Made by a program: the position numbers and the translations under genes. The notes under the pieces were generated by a model that searched no databases, was not told the origin of the DNA, and saw nothing but the letters and a program-made list of their open reading frames with translations. This document shows, piece by piece, positions 51,713 to 61,446 of a stretch of DNA of 64,000 bases. Every line of letters starts with the position of its first letter. The first letter of the stretch is position 1. Source of the stretch: Rhizorhabdus dicambivorans (lineage in GTDB: Bacteria > Pseudomonadota > Alphaproteobacteria > Sphingomonadales > Sphingomonadaceae); contig NZ_CP023449.1 of assembly GCF_002355275.1 (NCBI RefSeq), positions 2,396,001 through 2,460,000 on the forward strand. The letters run 5' to 3'.

Positions 51713-54031
51713 TCAGGCTTCCTTGACCTTGCTCTTCGCCCCGCCGCCTTTCTTTGGCCGCTTGGGCGCCGCGGGGACGATCTCGAACTGGAGCGTTTCG
51801 TCCTTGAGTTTCACCTTCACCTCGCCACCGTGGACGAGCTTGCCGAACAGCAGCTCCTCGGCCAGCGGCTGCTTGATCTTCTCCTGGATCAGGCGGCCCA
51901 TCGGGCGGGCGCCATAGAGCTTGTCATAGCCTTTGGCGGTGAGCCAGTTGCGGGCTTCCTCGTCCAGGCTGATGTGCACCTCGCGATCGGCCAGCTGCAG
52001 TTCCAGCTGGAGGATGAACTTCTCAACCACGCGGCTGACGACCTCGGGCGGCAGATAGCCGAACGGCACGATCGCATCGAGGCGGTTGCGGAATTCCGGC
52101 GTGAACATCTTCTTGACCGCTTCCTCATCCTCGCCCTCGCGGGTGAGGTTGCCGAAGCCCAGCGACTCCCGCGCCATGTCGGCAGCGCCGGCATTGGTGG
52201 TCATGATCAGGATGGTATTGCGGAAATCGACCGTCTTGCCGTGGTGATCGGTCAGCTTGCCGTTGTCCATCACCTGCAGCAGGATGTTGAACAGGTCCGG
52301 ATGCGCCTTCTCGATCTCGTCGAGCAGCAGCACGCTGTGCGGATGCTGGTCGACAGCGTCGGTCAGCAGACCGCCCTGATCATAGCCGACATAGCCCGGA
52401 GGGGCGCCGATCAGCCGGCTGACCGAGTGGCGTTCCATATATTCGGACATGTCGAAGCGCTGGAGCGGGATGCCCAGGATCGAGGCGAGCTGGCGCGCGA
52501 CCTCGGTCTTGCCGACGCCGGTCGGGCCGGAGAACAGATAGTTGCCGATCGGCTTGTCGGGATCGCGCAGGCCCGCGCGGCTCAGCTTGATCGCCGAGCT
52601 CAGCACCTCGATCGCCTTGTCCTGTCCGAACACGACGCGCTTCAGATCCGTCTCGAGCGTGCCGAGCGTCTTCTTGTCGTCGGTCGAGACCGACTTCGGG
52701 GGGATGCGCGCCATGGTGGCGATCACCGCCTCGATCTCCTTGGGCGTGATGACCTTCTTGCGCTTGGCCGGCGGCACCAGCATCTGCGACGCGCCGACCT
52801 CATCGATCACGTCGATCGCCTTGTCGGGCTGCTTGCGGTCGCTGATGTAGCGCGACGAGAGCTCGACCGCCGCCTTGATCGCGTCGGGCGTGTATTTGAC
52901 GTTGTGATGCTCCTCGAATGCCGAGCGCAGACCGGAGATGATCTTGATCGTGTCCTCGATCGTCGGCTCGTTGACGTCGATCTTCTGGAAGCGGCGCAGC
53001 AGTGCGCGATCCTTCTCGAAATGGTTGCGGAATTCCTTGTAGGTGGTCGATCCGATGCAGCGGATCGCGCCAGAGGACAGTGCCGGCTTGAGCAGGTTCG
53101 ATGCGTCCATCGCGCCGCCGGAAGTGGCGCCCGCGCCGATCACGGTGTGGATCTCGTCGATGAACAGCACCGCGTGGGGCAGCTTCTCCAGCTCTGTGAC
53201 GACCTGCTTCAGCCGCTCCTCGAAATCGCCGCGATAGCGCGTGCCCGCCAGCAGCGCGCCCATGTCGAGCGAGTATATGACGGCAGGCAGCAGCACCTCG
53301 GGCACGTCGCCCTCGACGATCTTGCGCGCCAGGCCCTCGGCGATCGCGGTCTTGCCGACGCCGGGATCGCCCACATAGAGCGGGTTGTTCTTGGAACGGC
53401 GGCACAGGATCTGCACGGTACGGTCCACCTCTGGCCCGCGGCCTATCAGCGGATCGACCTTGCCGATCTTGGCCTTCTCGTTGAGGTTGACGCAGAACTG
53501 CTTGAGCGCGCTCTCGCCCTTCTTGCCGTCGGACTTGGCCTGGGCCTTCTCTTCCTCGGCTCCCTTCACCTCGCGCTGCTCCGTTGGCTGGCCGGCCTTG
53601 CCGACACCGTGGCTGATGAAGCTGACCGCATCGAGGCGGCTCATGTCCTGCTGCTGCAGGAAGAAGACGGCGTAGCTTTCGCGTTCGCTGAACAGCGCGA
53701 CAAGGACGTTGGCGCCCGTCACCTCCTCGCGTCCCGAGGACTGGACGTGGAGGATCGCGCGCTGGACGACGCGCTGGAAACCGCTGGTGGGGGAGGGGTC
53801 GGTCTCGCCCTCGACCTTCAGGGCGTCGAGCTCGGTATCGAGATAGTTGGTGACCGCGTTGCGCAGCTCGCTGAGATCGACGCCACAGGCGGTCATCACC
53901 TTCGACGCATGCTCGTCCGCGATCAGCGCCAGGAGGAGATGCTCCAGGGTCGCATATTCGTGGCGACGGCTGCTCGCGGCGCTGAGCGCGTTGTGCAGGG
54001 TCTGTTCGAGTTCGCGGGCGAAAGAAGGCAT
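51713..54031 (-). CDS. clpA: ATP-dependent Clp protease ATP-binding subunit ClpA
   Basis: A 772-residue AAA+ unfoldase that feeds substrates to ClpP. The N-domain (PSFARELEQTLHNALSAASSRRHEYATLEHLLLALIAD) binds adaptors. D1 has Walker A GDPGVGKTAIAEGLA and Walker B VLFIDEIH. D2 has SGPTGVGKTEVARQL and VLLLDEIEKAHPD. The ClpP-binding loop is in the D2 part near FGNLTREGEDEEA-like sequence. No ClpB middle coiled coil is present, and the length equals ClpA. The C-terminal tail is Lys-rich. The ATG at 54031 is fixed by the conserved beginning. clpS, usually just upstream of clpA, is not adjacent here. Confidence 0.96.
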   Translation of the reverse strand: MPSFARELEQTLHNALSAASSRRHEYATLEHLLLALIADEHASKVMTACGVDLSELRNAVTNYLDTELDALKVEGETDPSPTSGFQRVVQRAILHVQSSGREEVTGANVLVALFSERESYAVFFLQQQDMSRLDAVSFISHGVGKAGQPTEQREVKGAEEEKAQAKSDGKKGESALKQFCVNLNEKAKIGKVDPLIGRGPEVDRTVQILCRRSKNNPLYVGDPGVGKTAIAEGLARKIVEGDVPEVLLPAVIYSLDMGALLAGTRYRGDFEERLKQVVTELEKLPHAVLFIDEIHTVIGAGATSGGAMDASNLLKPALSSGAIRCIGSTTYKEFRNHFEKDRALLRRFQKIDVNEPTIEDTIKIISGLRSAFEEHHNVKYTPDAIKAAVELSSRYISDRKQPDKAIDVIDEVGASQMLVPPAKRKKVITPKEIEAVIATMARIPPKSVSTDDKKTLGTLETDLKRVVFGQDKAIEVLSSAIKLSRAGLRDPDKPIGNYLFSGPTGVGKTEVARQLASILGIPLQRFDMSEYMERHSVSRLIGAPPGYVGYDQGGLLTDAVDQHPHSVLLLDEIEKAHPDLFNILLQVMDNGKLTDHHGKTVDFRNTILIMTTNAGAADMARESLGFGNLTREGEDEEAVKKMFTPEFRNRLDAIVPFGYLPPEVVSRVVEKFILQLELQLADREVHISLDEEARNWLTAKGYDKLYGARPMGRLIQEKIKQPLAEELLFGKLVHGGEVKVKLKDETLQFEIVPAAPKRPKKGGGAKSKVKEA

Positions 54032-54159
54032 TGGCTGTTTACTCCGTTCGGCATGGGCCAAGCCATGCCGCTACCCCATATGTCGGGTGCCTGAGATGGT
54101 TCATCAAGAACCCCCCTCCTGCCGGAATGTTGCGGACCCCGCTCCGGCAGGTGCGCCCT

Positions 54160-54357
54160 TCATCGCTTGAATAGACTTTCCGCCGTTGCGCGATGGTTAA
54201 CGGCTTTCTGTATTTTGGTGCGGCAACGCTCGATTTCGCCGGTCAGCGCAGAGATCCGCGCCTCCAGTTCGTCGATGGACAGATGATCGATATCCTGCCG
54301 GATGAGCTGGTTCACCGGATCGTCGGGGCGCTTCGCGAAAAGATCGTCGGGCTCCAT
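54160..54357 (-). CDS. DUF1192 family small protein
   Basis: A 65-residue protein: MEPDDLFAKRPDDPVNQLIR, then the coiled-coil-prone LSIDELEARISALTGEIERCRTKIQKA. This matches the DUF1192 family of short alphaproteobacterial proteins of unknown role. I chose the ATG at 54357 because family members begin MEEDDLF or similar. An ATG at 54387 would add ten residues. It is divergent from the quinone oxidoreductase gene and upstream of clpA on the same strand, with 128 bp between. Confidence 0.82.
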   Translation of the reverse strand: MEPDDLFAKRPDDPVNQLIRQDIDHLSIDELEARISALTGEIERCRTKIQKAVNHRATAESLFKR

Positions 54358-54440
54358 GGCAACAACGTTGACCCTGACGCGGGGCATGTCAATAAAACCT
54401 TCGTCTATGGGGCGCGTAACGGCGGAAAAAGGGGGACTGA

Positions 54441-55445
54441 ATGGCCGAAATTCCCGACTGGATGACGGCAATCGATCCTTCCGCTAAGGGCGGGCCGGAA
54501 ATCCTGGTCCCCGAAAAGAGACCGGTGCCGAAACCAGGCCGGGAACAGCTGCTGATTCGGGTCGCGGCGGCCGGCGTCAACCGGCCCGACGTGTCGCAGC
54601 GCATCGGCGCCTATCCGCCGCCGCCGGGCGCGCCGTCCATCCTCGGGCTGGAAGTGGCCGGCGAGGTGGTGGCGCTGGGCGAGGGCGTGATGCCCGAACT
54701 GCTCGGCCAGCCGGTCTGCGCGCTGGTCGCGGGCGGGGGATATGCCGAATATGTGGTCGCGGAGGCGGGGCTTTGCCTGCCGGTACCGAATACGCTGTCG
54801 ATGGTGGAAGCCGCAGCGATCCCCGAAACGCTGTTCACGGTGTGGAGCAATGTGTTCGAGCGGGCCTATGCGGCCGATGGCGACCGGTTGCTCGTCCATG
54901 GCGGCACCAGCGGCATCGGGACGATGGCGATCCTGCTCGGTCGCATCTTCCAGATCGAGACGATCGTGACGGTGGGATCGGACGACAAGGCCGCCGCCGC
55001 CCTGAAGCTAGGGGCCGCCCATGCGATCAACTACCGTAGCCAGGACTATGTCGAGGAGGTGCGGCGAATCACGGGCGGAAAGGGGGTGGACGTCGTGCTC
55101 GACATGGTCGGCGGCGACTATGTGCCCCGCAATATCGAGTGCATGGCCGACGACGGGCGTCATGTTTCGATCGCGGTGCTGGGCGGTCCCAAGGCTGAAA
55201 TTCCGCTCTGGAAGATCATGCAGAAGCGGCTGACCCTTACCGGGTCCACGCTTCGCCCCCGCAACGTCGCCTTCAAGGCGGCGGTCGCCCAGGAGATCGC
55301 CTCGGTGGTCTGGCCGCATGTCGAGGAAGGGCGGCTCAAGCCCGTAATCGACGCGACCTTCCCGCTGGAGCGCGCCGCCGACGCCCATCGCAGGCTGGAC
55401 GAGGACCATATCGGCAAGGTCGTCCTGCTGGTAGGCAGCTCATAA
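54441..55445 (+). CDS. NAD(P)H quinone oxidoreductase, PIG3-like zinc-less MDR
   Basis: A 334-residue member of the medium-chain dehydrogenase family without structural zinc cysteines. The catalytic half has VAAAGVNRPDVSQRIGAYPPPPGAPSILGLEVAGEV. The Rossmann half has LLVHGGTSGIGTMAILLGRIF, where GGTSGIG binds NADPH, and VDVVLDMVGGDYV. The ILGLEVAGEVV and PETLFTVWSNVF patterns match the PIG3/TP53I3 quinone reductase branch. The likely role is reduction of quinones or alpha,beta-unsaturated carbonyls. The start at 54441 follows AAAAAGGGGGACTGA. Confidence 0.92.
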   Translation: MAEIPDWMTAIDPSAKGGPEILVPEKRPVPKPGREQLLIRVAAAGVNRPDVSQRIGAYPPPPGAPSILGLEVAGEVVALGEGVMPELLGQPVCALVAGGGYAEYVVAEAGLCLPVPNTLSMVEAAAIPETLFTVWSNVFERAYAADGDRLLVHGGTSGIGTMAILLGRIFQIETIVTVGSDDKAAAALKLGAAHAINYRSQDYVEEVRRITGGKGVDVVLDMVGGDYVPRNIECMADDGRHVSIAVLGGPKAEIPLWKIMQKRLTLTGSTLRPRNVAFKAAVAQEIASVVWPHVEEGRLKPVIDATFPLERAADAHRRLDEDHIGKVVLLVGSS

Positions 55446-55462
55446 GGGCAGCAGGAATCGAA

Positions 55463-55492
55463 AAGGCCGGGCACCCTGCGGCGCTCGGCCTT
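55463..55492. terminator. Terminator between convergent QOR and DUF4142 genes
   Basis: AAGGCCG (55463-55469) pairs with CGGCCTT (55486-55492). On the minus strand the stem is followed by TTTTCG, so it mainly serves the DUF4142 gene. It is weaker for the plus strand (TTCCC). Confidence 0.7.
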
Positions 55493-55510
55493 CCCGTCAT
55501 CAGCCGGATA

Positions 55511-56116
55511 TCACTTATCCAGCGATTTCGCGTGGTCGAGATGCTTCTGGACGACGGCCGCGATCTCGCCCGCCGCAGCCTTCAGCGAGGGCGTGTCGCC
55601 ATGCTCGGCAAAGTCGCGCATCAGCGCCAGCGCGTCCTCATGCGCATCGACCTGATCGTCGATATAGTCCCCATCGAACTCCGCGCCCTTCTTCTTCGCC
55701 AGTTCGGCCAGGTCGTCATTCTGGTCGGGGGTCAGGGTCGGATCGGGGGTGATGGCGGGGCTGGCCTTGCTGGCGGCCGCCTTGATCTTGGCGGTGGACT
55801 CGGTGTGCGCCTTGATCATCTCGGCGGCGAAATCCTTCACCGCCTGCGAGGTCGCGTTGGTCTGGGCCAGCTTGGCCGCCGCGATCTCATAGGCGTCTGA
55901 CCTGGCGGCCCGGTTGGCGAACTCCTGGCCGGTCGGTGTCGCCGACAGGGCCTGCTTGATATCGGCCTGGGCGTTGGCCGCCATCGCACCCGCGGCGTCG
56001 GCCGTATCCGCCGCACTGTTCGCCACGCTGTCGGCGGCCTGTTCGGCCTTCGGCCCGCAGCCGGCAAGGCCCAGCGCCAGGGCAGCCGACGATGCGATCA
56101 GGAACTGTCTGTACAT
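55511..56116 (-). CDS. DUF4142 lipoprotein (putative membrane-associated four-helix bundle)
   Basis: A 201-residue protein with a lipobox (ALGLAGCGPKA, Cys20) that predicts an outer- or inner-membrane lipoprotein. An Ala-rich linker follows (residues 25-60), then a DUF4142 domain: GQEFANRAARSDAYEIAAAKLAQTNA, VKDFAAEMIKAHTES, and the paired-helix part ALALMRDFAEHGDTPSLKAAAGEI with a final VQKHLDHAKSLDK. Ferritin-like DUF4142 proteins often carry His residues that may bind metal, and the role is unknown. GGAGGGAAG precedes the ATG. Confidence 0.9.
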   Translation of the reverse strand: MYRQFLIASSAALALGLAGCGPKAEQAADSVANSAADTADAAGAMAANAQADIKQALSATPTGQEFANRAARSDAYEIAAAKLAQTNATSQAVKDFAAEMIKAHTESTAKIKAAASKASPAITPDPTLTPDQNDDLAELAKKKGAEFDGDYIDDQVDAHEDALALMRDFAEHGDTPSLKAAAGEIAAVVQKHLDHAKSLDK

Positions 56117-56200
56117 TAGGATCTTCCCTCCATTGCGGCGGCTAAACGGCTGGAAGTGCGGGCTGTTCCACGGCTTGATCCAGATCAGTCGCGGGGCGGT

Positions 56201-56404
56201 TCAGTCAGCCTCGCGGCGGGTGAAGGCGAAATGATCGCGTATCCGACGGTTGAAAAAGCTGCCTTTGGATGTCGCGGCGCGCAGGGCGGTGGCGATCCGC
56301 GCGGGCACCTGATGATAGCTGTAGCGGTTGCCGGACACGAACTCGATGTCGAGCCGCTGGTCGCGTTCGTCATAGTCAAAGCGGCGGATGACGCTGGACG
56401 GCAT
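56201..56404 (-). CDS. KTSC domain protein
   Basis: A 67-residue protein that consists almost entirely of a KTSC domain: SSVIRRFDYDERDQRLDIEFVSGNRYSYHQVP, then A--TALRAATSKGSFFNRRIRDHF. The motif KGSFFN near the end corresponds to the KTSC-like KGxYFN pattern. It is associated in other genomes with lysyl-tRNA synthetase fusions and nucleic-acid proteins, and the function is unknown. It is the second of four small minus-strand genes in this stretch. Confidence 0.85.
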   Translation of the reverse strand: MPSSVIRRFDYDERDQRLDIEFVSGNRYSYHQVPARIATALRAATSKGSFFNRRIRDHFAFTRREAD

Positions 56405-56439
56405 GGTGCCGGAACGCCCGACTGCCTCCGACGCTCCCG

Positions 56440-56871
56440 TCAGGGAAAAAGGTGGACCAGATCGGCCATGGGGAACACTGCTTCGGCCAGCAGCAGACGG
56501 TGGCAGCAGCCAGGCTCCCGTTCGAAACAGAGCAGCGCGGTCGGGCGCTCGCCGGCGGTGTCCGCCAGCTGCGCCGCCTGGGCCATTGCCTCGGGCAGTT
56601 CGAGCTGGCCGGCATAGATGCGGCGGAGCGCGGTGAGATCGTGGCGGCGCGCGGCCGCGCGGCCCTCGGCCGGCGTGCCGAGCGCCTTGAGTCCGACATA
56701 GGCGATGCCCGCTTCCGCGAGGCTCGCGGCGAGAATATTCTTGGAAAATCCCGGTCGCCGCGAGTTTGGCACCGCGCGGACGTCCGCCAGAACCTCGACG
56801 CCCGCTTCGCGGAGCCGGTCGATCAGCTCCTGCTGGGTCGCGCCCTCATAGCCGATCGTGAAGACCCGCAT
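56440..56871 (-). CDS. DUF488 family protein
   Basis: A 143-residue protein that starts FTIGYEGATQQELIDRLREAGVEVLADVRAVPNSRRPGFSK, the DUF488 signature. It ends in LLCFEREPGCCHRLLLAEAV, with the conserved Cys-Cys-His-Arg group. The role is unknown, though such genes often sit near helicases or DNA-repair genes. Here it is between the KTSC gene and a 56-residue membrane protein. The ATG is at 56871. Confidence 0.9.
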   Translation of the reverse strand: MRVFTIGYEGATQQELIDRLREAGVEVLADVRAVPNSRRPGFSKNILAASLAEAGIAYVGLKALGTPAEGRAAARRHDLTALRRIYAGQLELPEAMAQAAQLADTAGERPTALLCFEREPGCCHRLLLAEAVFPMADLVHLFP

Positions 56872-56886
56872 GAGGGCGCTCCGCCG

Positions 56887-57057
56887 TCAGCTCTTGTTGG
56901 TGTTGCGGTTGGCATAGAGCAGTGCCGCGACGATCGCCGCGGAGCCGATGCCGACGGCGGCGCCGATCACTGCCGTCTTCTTGGTGATCTTCGGGGGCTG
57001 GATGCCCTTCTTATCGGGCTTCGTCTGCGGCTTGCTGCTCTCGTCGTCCAACGTCAT
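56887..57057 (-). CDS. Small single-pass membrane protein (56 residues)
   Basis: A 56-residue protein: a Lys/Pro/Gln-rich N-terminal half (ESSKPQTKPDKKGIQPPKI), then the helix TAVIGAAVGIGSAAIVAALLYA and a short Asn-rich tail. CAGGAGAGA directly before the ATG at 57057 makes translation likely. No family is recognised. It probably spans the inner membrane with its basic N-terminus inside. Confidence 0.62.
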   Translation of the reverse strand: MTLDDESSKPQTKPDKKGIQPPKITKKTAVIGAAVGIGSAAIVAALLYANRNTNKS

Positions 57058-57212
57058 TCTCTCCTGCGTGGGGGGACGTCCTCCCTGTGCCGCAACGTCT
57101 CGGGAAGGCAAGCGGGTCCTCGTCGAGTCGTTCCGGCGCCGTGGCGGACAGCCATGCGGCTCCCCCTATAGGCCATCATCGGCGGCCGGGGAATCCCCGA
57201 TCGGGAAAACGG

Positions 57213-59181
<1,969 letters not shown>

Positions 59182-59212
59182 GCCTTCAGCTTGGTTGCCT
59201 GCACAGGCAGGT

Positions 59213-59368
59213 TCAGCGCGCCGGGCCCCGCTTCTTCAAACCGGCTTTGTGCTGAGCGAGCAGCTTTTCGGTTTCCTCGGAAAGTTGCTTGGTCCGCTGG
59301 ATGCTTTTGCGGAGCTCCTGCTGGTTTTCCTCGATCTTCTCGATTTCATGGTCGGTTTTGTCGGACAT
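59213..59368 (-). CDS. 51-residue coiled-coil protein
   Basis: A short gene below usual length cut-offs. The product starts MSDKTDHEIEKIEENQQELR, continues KSIQRTKQLSEETEKLLAQH and ends KAGLKKRGPAR. It is highly charged and strongly heptad-like, so a coiled coil is expected. GGGGAGG 3-9 bp before the ATG at 59368 supports expression. It lies convergent with tgt (31 bp apart) and upstream of the minus-strand tRNA-Val region. No family is recognised. Confidence 0.6.
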   Translation of the reverse strand: MSDKTDHEIEKIEENQQELRKSIQRTKQLSEETEKLLAQHKAGLKKRGPAR

Positions 59369-59483
59369 CGGCCTCCCCTATGCAGCCGATAAACAAATGT
59401 TAGTCCACCAAAGTTCCCTAGTGAACATTTCGGCGGCGGTGCCATCCTGGTGATGGAGGGGCGCCGCGTCGGGCGTGGACCAG

Positions 59484-59516
59484 AGAAGCCCGGGCCTGCT
59501 GGAGGCCCGGGTTTCT
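59484..59516 (-). terminator. Terminator downstream of tRNA-Val
   Basis: AGAAGCCCGGGCC and GGCCCGGGTTTCT form a stem of about 12 bp over a 7-base loop. It lies 20 bp downstream of the tRNA 3' end on the minus strand. The T-run is poor. Confidence 0.6.
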
Positions 59517-59536
59517 GGTGATTTCCAAGGAGGAAA

Positions 59537-59611
59537 TGGTGGGCGTGGCAAGGATTGAACTTGCGACCCCTGCGATGTCAACACAGTGCTCTACCACTGA
59601 GCTACACGCCC
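59537..59611 (-). tRNA. tRNA-Val (GAC anticodon), CCA encoded
   Basis: A 75-base cloverleaf read on the minus strand. The acceptor GGGCGTG pairs with CACGCCC, the D arm is GCTC-AGTGGTA-GAGC, and the anticodon stem CTGTG/CGCAG encloses TTGACAT with anticodon GAC. The T arm GGTCGCAAGTTCAATCC region carries TTCAA. Discriminator A and CCA are encoded. Upstream a weak TTGCGT-N17-TAGGGA may be its promoter. Confidence 0.95.
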
Positions 59612-59671
59612 AACGCCGCGCTCCCTAGCCGAGGCTCAGGGGGTACGCAACCCTATCATTATCTTTTTATT

Positions 59672-60046
59672 TCAGAGCTCCGTGGCGCTGCCGACCTGGA
59701 ACATGCGGTCCACTTCGAGGACCAGATCGCGCAGGTGGAACGGCTTGGACAGGACCTTCGCGTCGGGTGGGGTGGAACCCGGCTTCAGGGTTACCGCGGC
59801 GAAGCCGGTGATGAACATGACCCGCATGTTCGGAGCGATCACGTTGGCGCGCTGCGCCAGCTCGATACCGTCCATTTCGGGCATGACGATATCCGTCAGC
59901 AGCAGGTCGAAGCTCTCATGCTCCAGCAGGGGCAGGGCGGCGGTGCCGCGATCGACGCTTTTCACCGAATATCCCGAGCGTTCGAGAGCGCGCGCGAGAT
60001 ATTCGCGCATCGAATCGTCATCTTCGGCCAGAAGTATCCGGATCAT
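59672..60046 (-). CDS. cpdR: CpdR single-domain response regulator
   Basis: A 124-residue receiver domain without output domain. ILLAEDDDSMREYLARALERSGY holds the acidic pocket, LLLTDIVMPEMDGIELAQRA the phospho-acceptor Asp, then FITGFAAV and the switch Lys in VLSKPF. The ITGFAAVTLKP sequence and the compact length match CpdR of Caulobacter and rhizobia. When unphosphorylated, CpdR primes ClpXP for destruction of cell-cycle regulators. It is divergent from an N-formylglutamate amidohydrolase, an arrangement conserved in alphaproteobacteria. Confidence 0.92.
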   Translation of the reverse strand: MIRILLAEDDDSMREYLARALERSGYSVKSVDRGTAALPLLEHESFDLLLTDIVMPEMDGIELAQRANVIAPNMRVMFITGFAAVTLKPGSTPPDAKVLSKPFHLRDLVLEVDRMFQVGSATEL

Positions 60047-60216
60047 CGATCAGCACCTTGCACCCGGCAACGGGCCGGTCGTGCGATGCCTCTTATGCTG
60101 CAACCGCTTAACAAATTCCAGCTAAGAGCAAAAAACCATCTTCCCGTCCGACCAACGTATTAACCCAGAGCAACCCAAGGTTGCGCGCTGCGGGCGGCCC
60201 GCCTAGCACTAGGAAT

Positions 60217-61077
60217 ATGGCGTACGAGCCCGCCTTCACCCTGTTGGGCCCCGAAATACCGCAGTCGCCGGTGCTGCTGGCGGTGCCGCATGCCGGGCGC
60301 AATTATCCCGACGATGTGGTGGCGCGGGCGCGGGTTCCGATGGCGCGGCTTCGGGCGCTGGAAGATCGCCATGCCGATCGTCTCGTCGCTCAGGCCGTTG
60401 CGGAAGGCGGCACCGCGATCGTCGCCACGATCGCGCGCGCGGCGATCGACCTCAACCGCGACCCGCGTGAGATTGATCCGGCGATGATCGACGGCGAACT
60501 GCGTGGCGATGCCTTGCTGCCCACCGGGAAGGTCCGGGCCGGACTGGGGCTGTTCCCGCGCCGGCTGCCCGCCTGCGGAGAGCTGTGGCGCGGGCGGATG
60601 AGCCAGGCCGAGGCCGCGCACTGGATCCTCCATGCGCACGAACCCTATCATCGCGCCATCGCCGAGCGGATCGAGGCGACTCGCGCGATTTTCGGTGGGG
60701 CGGTGCTGATCGATTGCCATTCGATGCCCCCGCTTCCGGTTCATCAGGCGGGCGGACCGGTGCGGGTCGTGGTCGGCGACCGCTTCGGTGCGGGCGCGTC
60801 GTCGGCCGTGGTCGATCTGACGATGGCCCTGATCGAGGGCGTGGGGCTGCGGGCCGCCCGCAACCATCCCTATGCGGGCGGCTACACCATCGATCGCCAT
60901 GGGCGCCCGCGCCGCAATGTCCACGCCATCCAGATCGAATATGATCGGTCGCTTTATCTGGATGCGGCGCTGGATGCGCCAGCCGGCCATCTGGAAGAAT
61001 GCAGCCGCCTGCTCGCGACGATCGCGGGGCAACTTGGCGAACTGGTCAGGCCCGATCTCCCGATGGCGGCCGAATAG
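60217..61077 (+). CDS. N-formylglutamate amidohydrolase family protein
   Basis: A 286-residue zinc amidohydrolase (HutG/FGAH type). VLLAVPHAGRNYPDDVV at the N-terminus provides one His ligand, DLNRDPREIDPAMID follows, and VLIDCHSMPPLP another. NHPYAGGYTIDRHGRPRRNVHAIQIEYDRSLYLD is the typical C-terminal block. HutG hydrolyses N-formylglutamate in histidine breakdown, but this gene is unlinked to other hut genes. Next to cpdR its job is uncertain. The start at 60217 has AGGA only 2 bp before the ATG, which is short. Confidence 0.9.
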   Translation: MAYEPAFTLLGPEIPQSPVLLAVPHAGRNYPDDVVARARVPMARLRALEDRHADRLVAQAVAEGGTAIVATIARAAIDLNRDPREIDPAMIDGELRGDALLPTGKVRAGLGLFPRRLPACGELWRGRMSQAEAAHWILHAHEPYHRAIAERIEATRAIFGGAVLIDCHSMPPLPVHQAGGPVRVVVGDRFGAGASSAVVDLTMALIEGVGLRAARNHPYAGGYTIDRHGRPRRNVHAIQIEYDRSLYLDAALDAPAGHLEECSRLLATIAGQLGELVRPDLPMAAE

Positions 61078-61244
61078 GCCCGTTATTCTCCCGTCTCATG
61101 CCGGGCGCGAATCTGTCGTCAGGCTGGAAGCCGGCTGTAGCGTCCTGTCGCCAGCTGGCGACGTGCCCGCCTGTGGACCGCCGGCCCGAAGGGCTATCGA
61201 CGCAGGTTTGGCGGGGTGGCGGGGGAGGGGCGTTCCCTGGCACA

Positions 61245-61352
61245 TAAAAGAACCACCTCGTGCTTTCGCACGAGGTGGCCAAGGTTCAGGGAGGAACGCA
61301 TCCCGAGGGATGCGTCGTACGGGGCCGCGAAAGGGGGGCACGACCACCGCAC
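61245..61352 (-). ncRNA. Candidate trans-acting small RNA with C-rich unpaired tract
   Basis: On the minus strand, about 108 nt run from a predicted start near 61352 to a U-run ending near 61245. In order: a 5' part that may pair as GTCGT..ACGAC, with a CCCCCCTTT run in the loop; hairpin ACGCATCC-CTCG-GGATGCGT (61296-61315); an unpaired TCCTCCCTGAACCTTGG, complementary to Shine-Dalgarno sequences; then a terminator with an 11-bp stem CCACCTCGTGC, a GAAA loop and the tail TTCTTTTA. There is no ORF. The plan recalls alphaproteobacterial MmgR/SuhB (alpha-r8) sRNAs, which carry CCUCC tracts and use Hfq. That link is from memory, not tested. It lies downstream of sapC on the same strand but has its own promoter. 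Confidence 0.72.
61253..61278 (-). terminator. Intrinsic terminator of the candidate sRNA
   Basis: A perfect 11-bp stem (CCACCTCGTGC with its complement) closed by a GAAA loop on the minus strand, followed by TTCTTTTA. It is a strong Rho-independent terminator that belongs to the sRNA and also stops sapC read-through. Confidence 0.85.
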
Positions 61353-61358
61353 AGCAAC

Positions 61359-61387
61359 AAGATAGGGCGCTTGCCCCAGGGTTTCAA
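61359..61387 (-). promoter_or_regulatory. Sigma-70-type promoter of the candidate sRNA
   Basis: On the minus strand TTGAAA (61387-61382), a 17-bp spacer, then TATCTT (61364-61359). It is the best-spaced promoter seen in the window. The predicted start is 6-8 bp downstream, near 61352. Confidence 0.7.
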
Positions 61388-61446
61388 GAACAGTTCGTCG
61401 ATATCGGGAAAATTCCTTATATTGCCGGAACTTTCCCCGAGATGGT

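Larger units (their letters stand above)
61078..61446. other. Gene-free region holding a candidate sRNA
   Basis: 369 bp between the amidohydrolase and sapC. The part 61078-61244 shows no convincing gene or repeat. The part 61245-61387 holds a promoter and small-RNA candidate on the minus strand (separate entries). The remainder is the sapC 3' flank. Confidence 0.5.

Noticed and set aside
51830-54094. Very long open frame on the plus strand opposite clpA (over 700 codons)
   Set aside because: It mirrors clpA codon structure, is rich in Arg/Leu/Asp/Gln from complementary GC-rich codons, has no domain motif, and clpA is certain.
59195-59392. 65-codon plus-strand frame with Leu/Phe-rich product after tgt
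   Set aside because: It is the complement of the charged coiled-coil gene at 59213-59368. The minus strand has the good ribosome-binding site.
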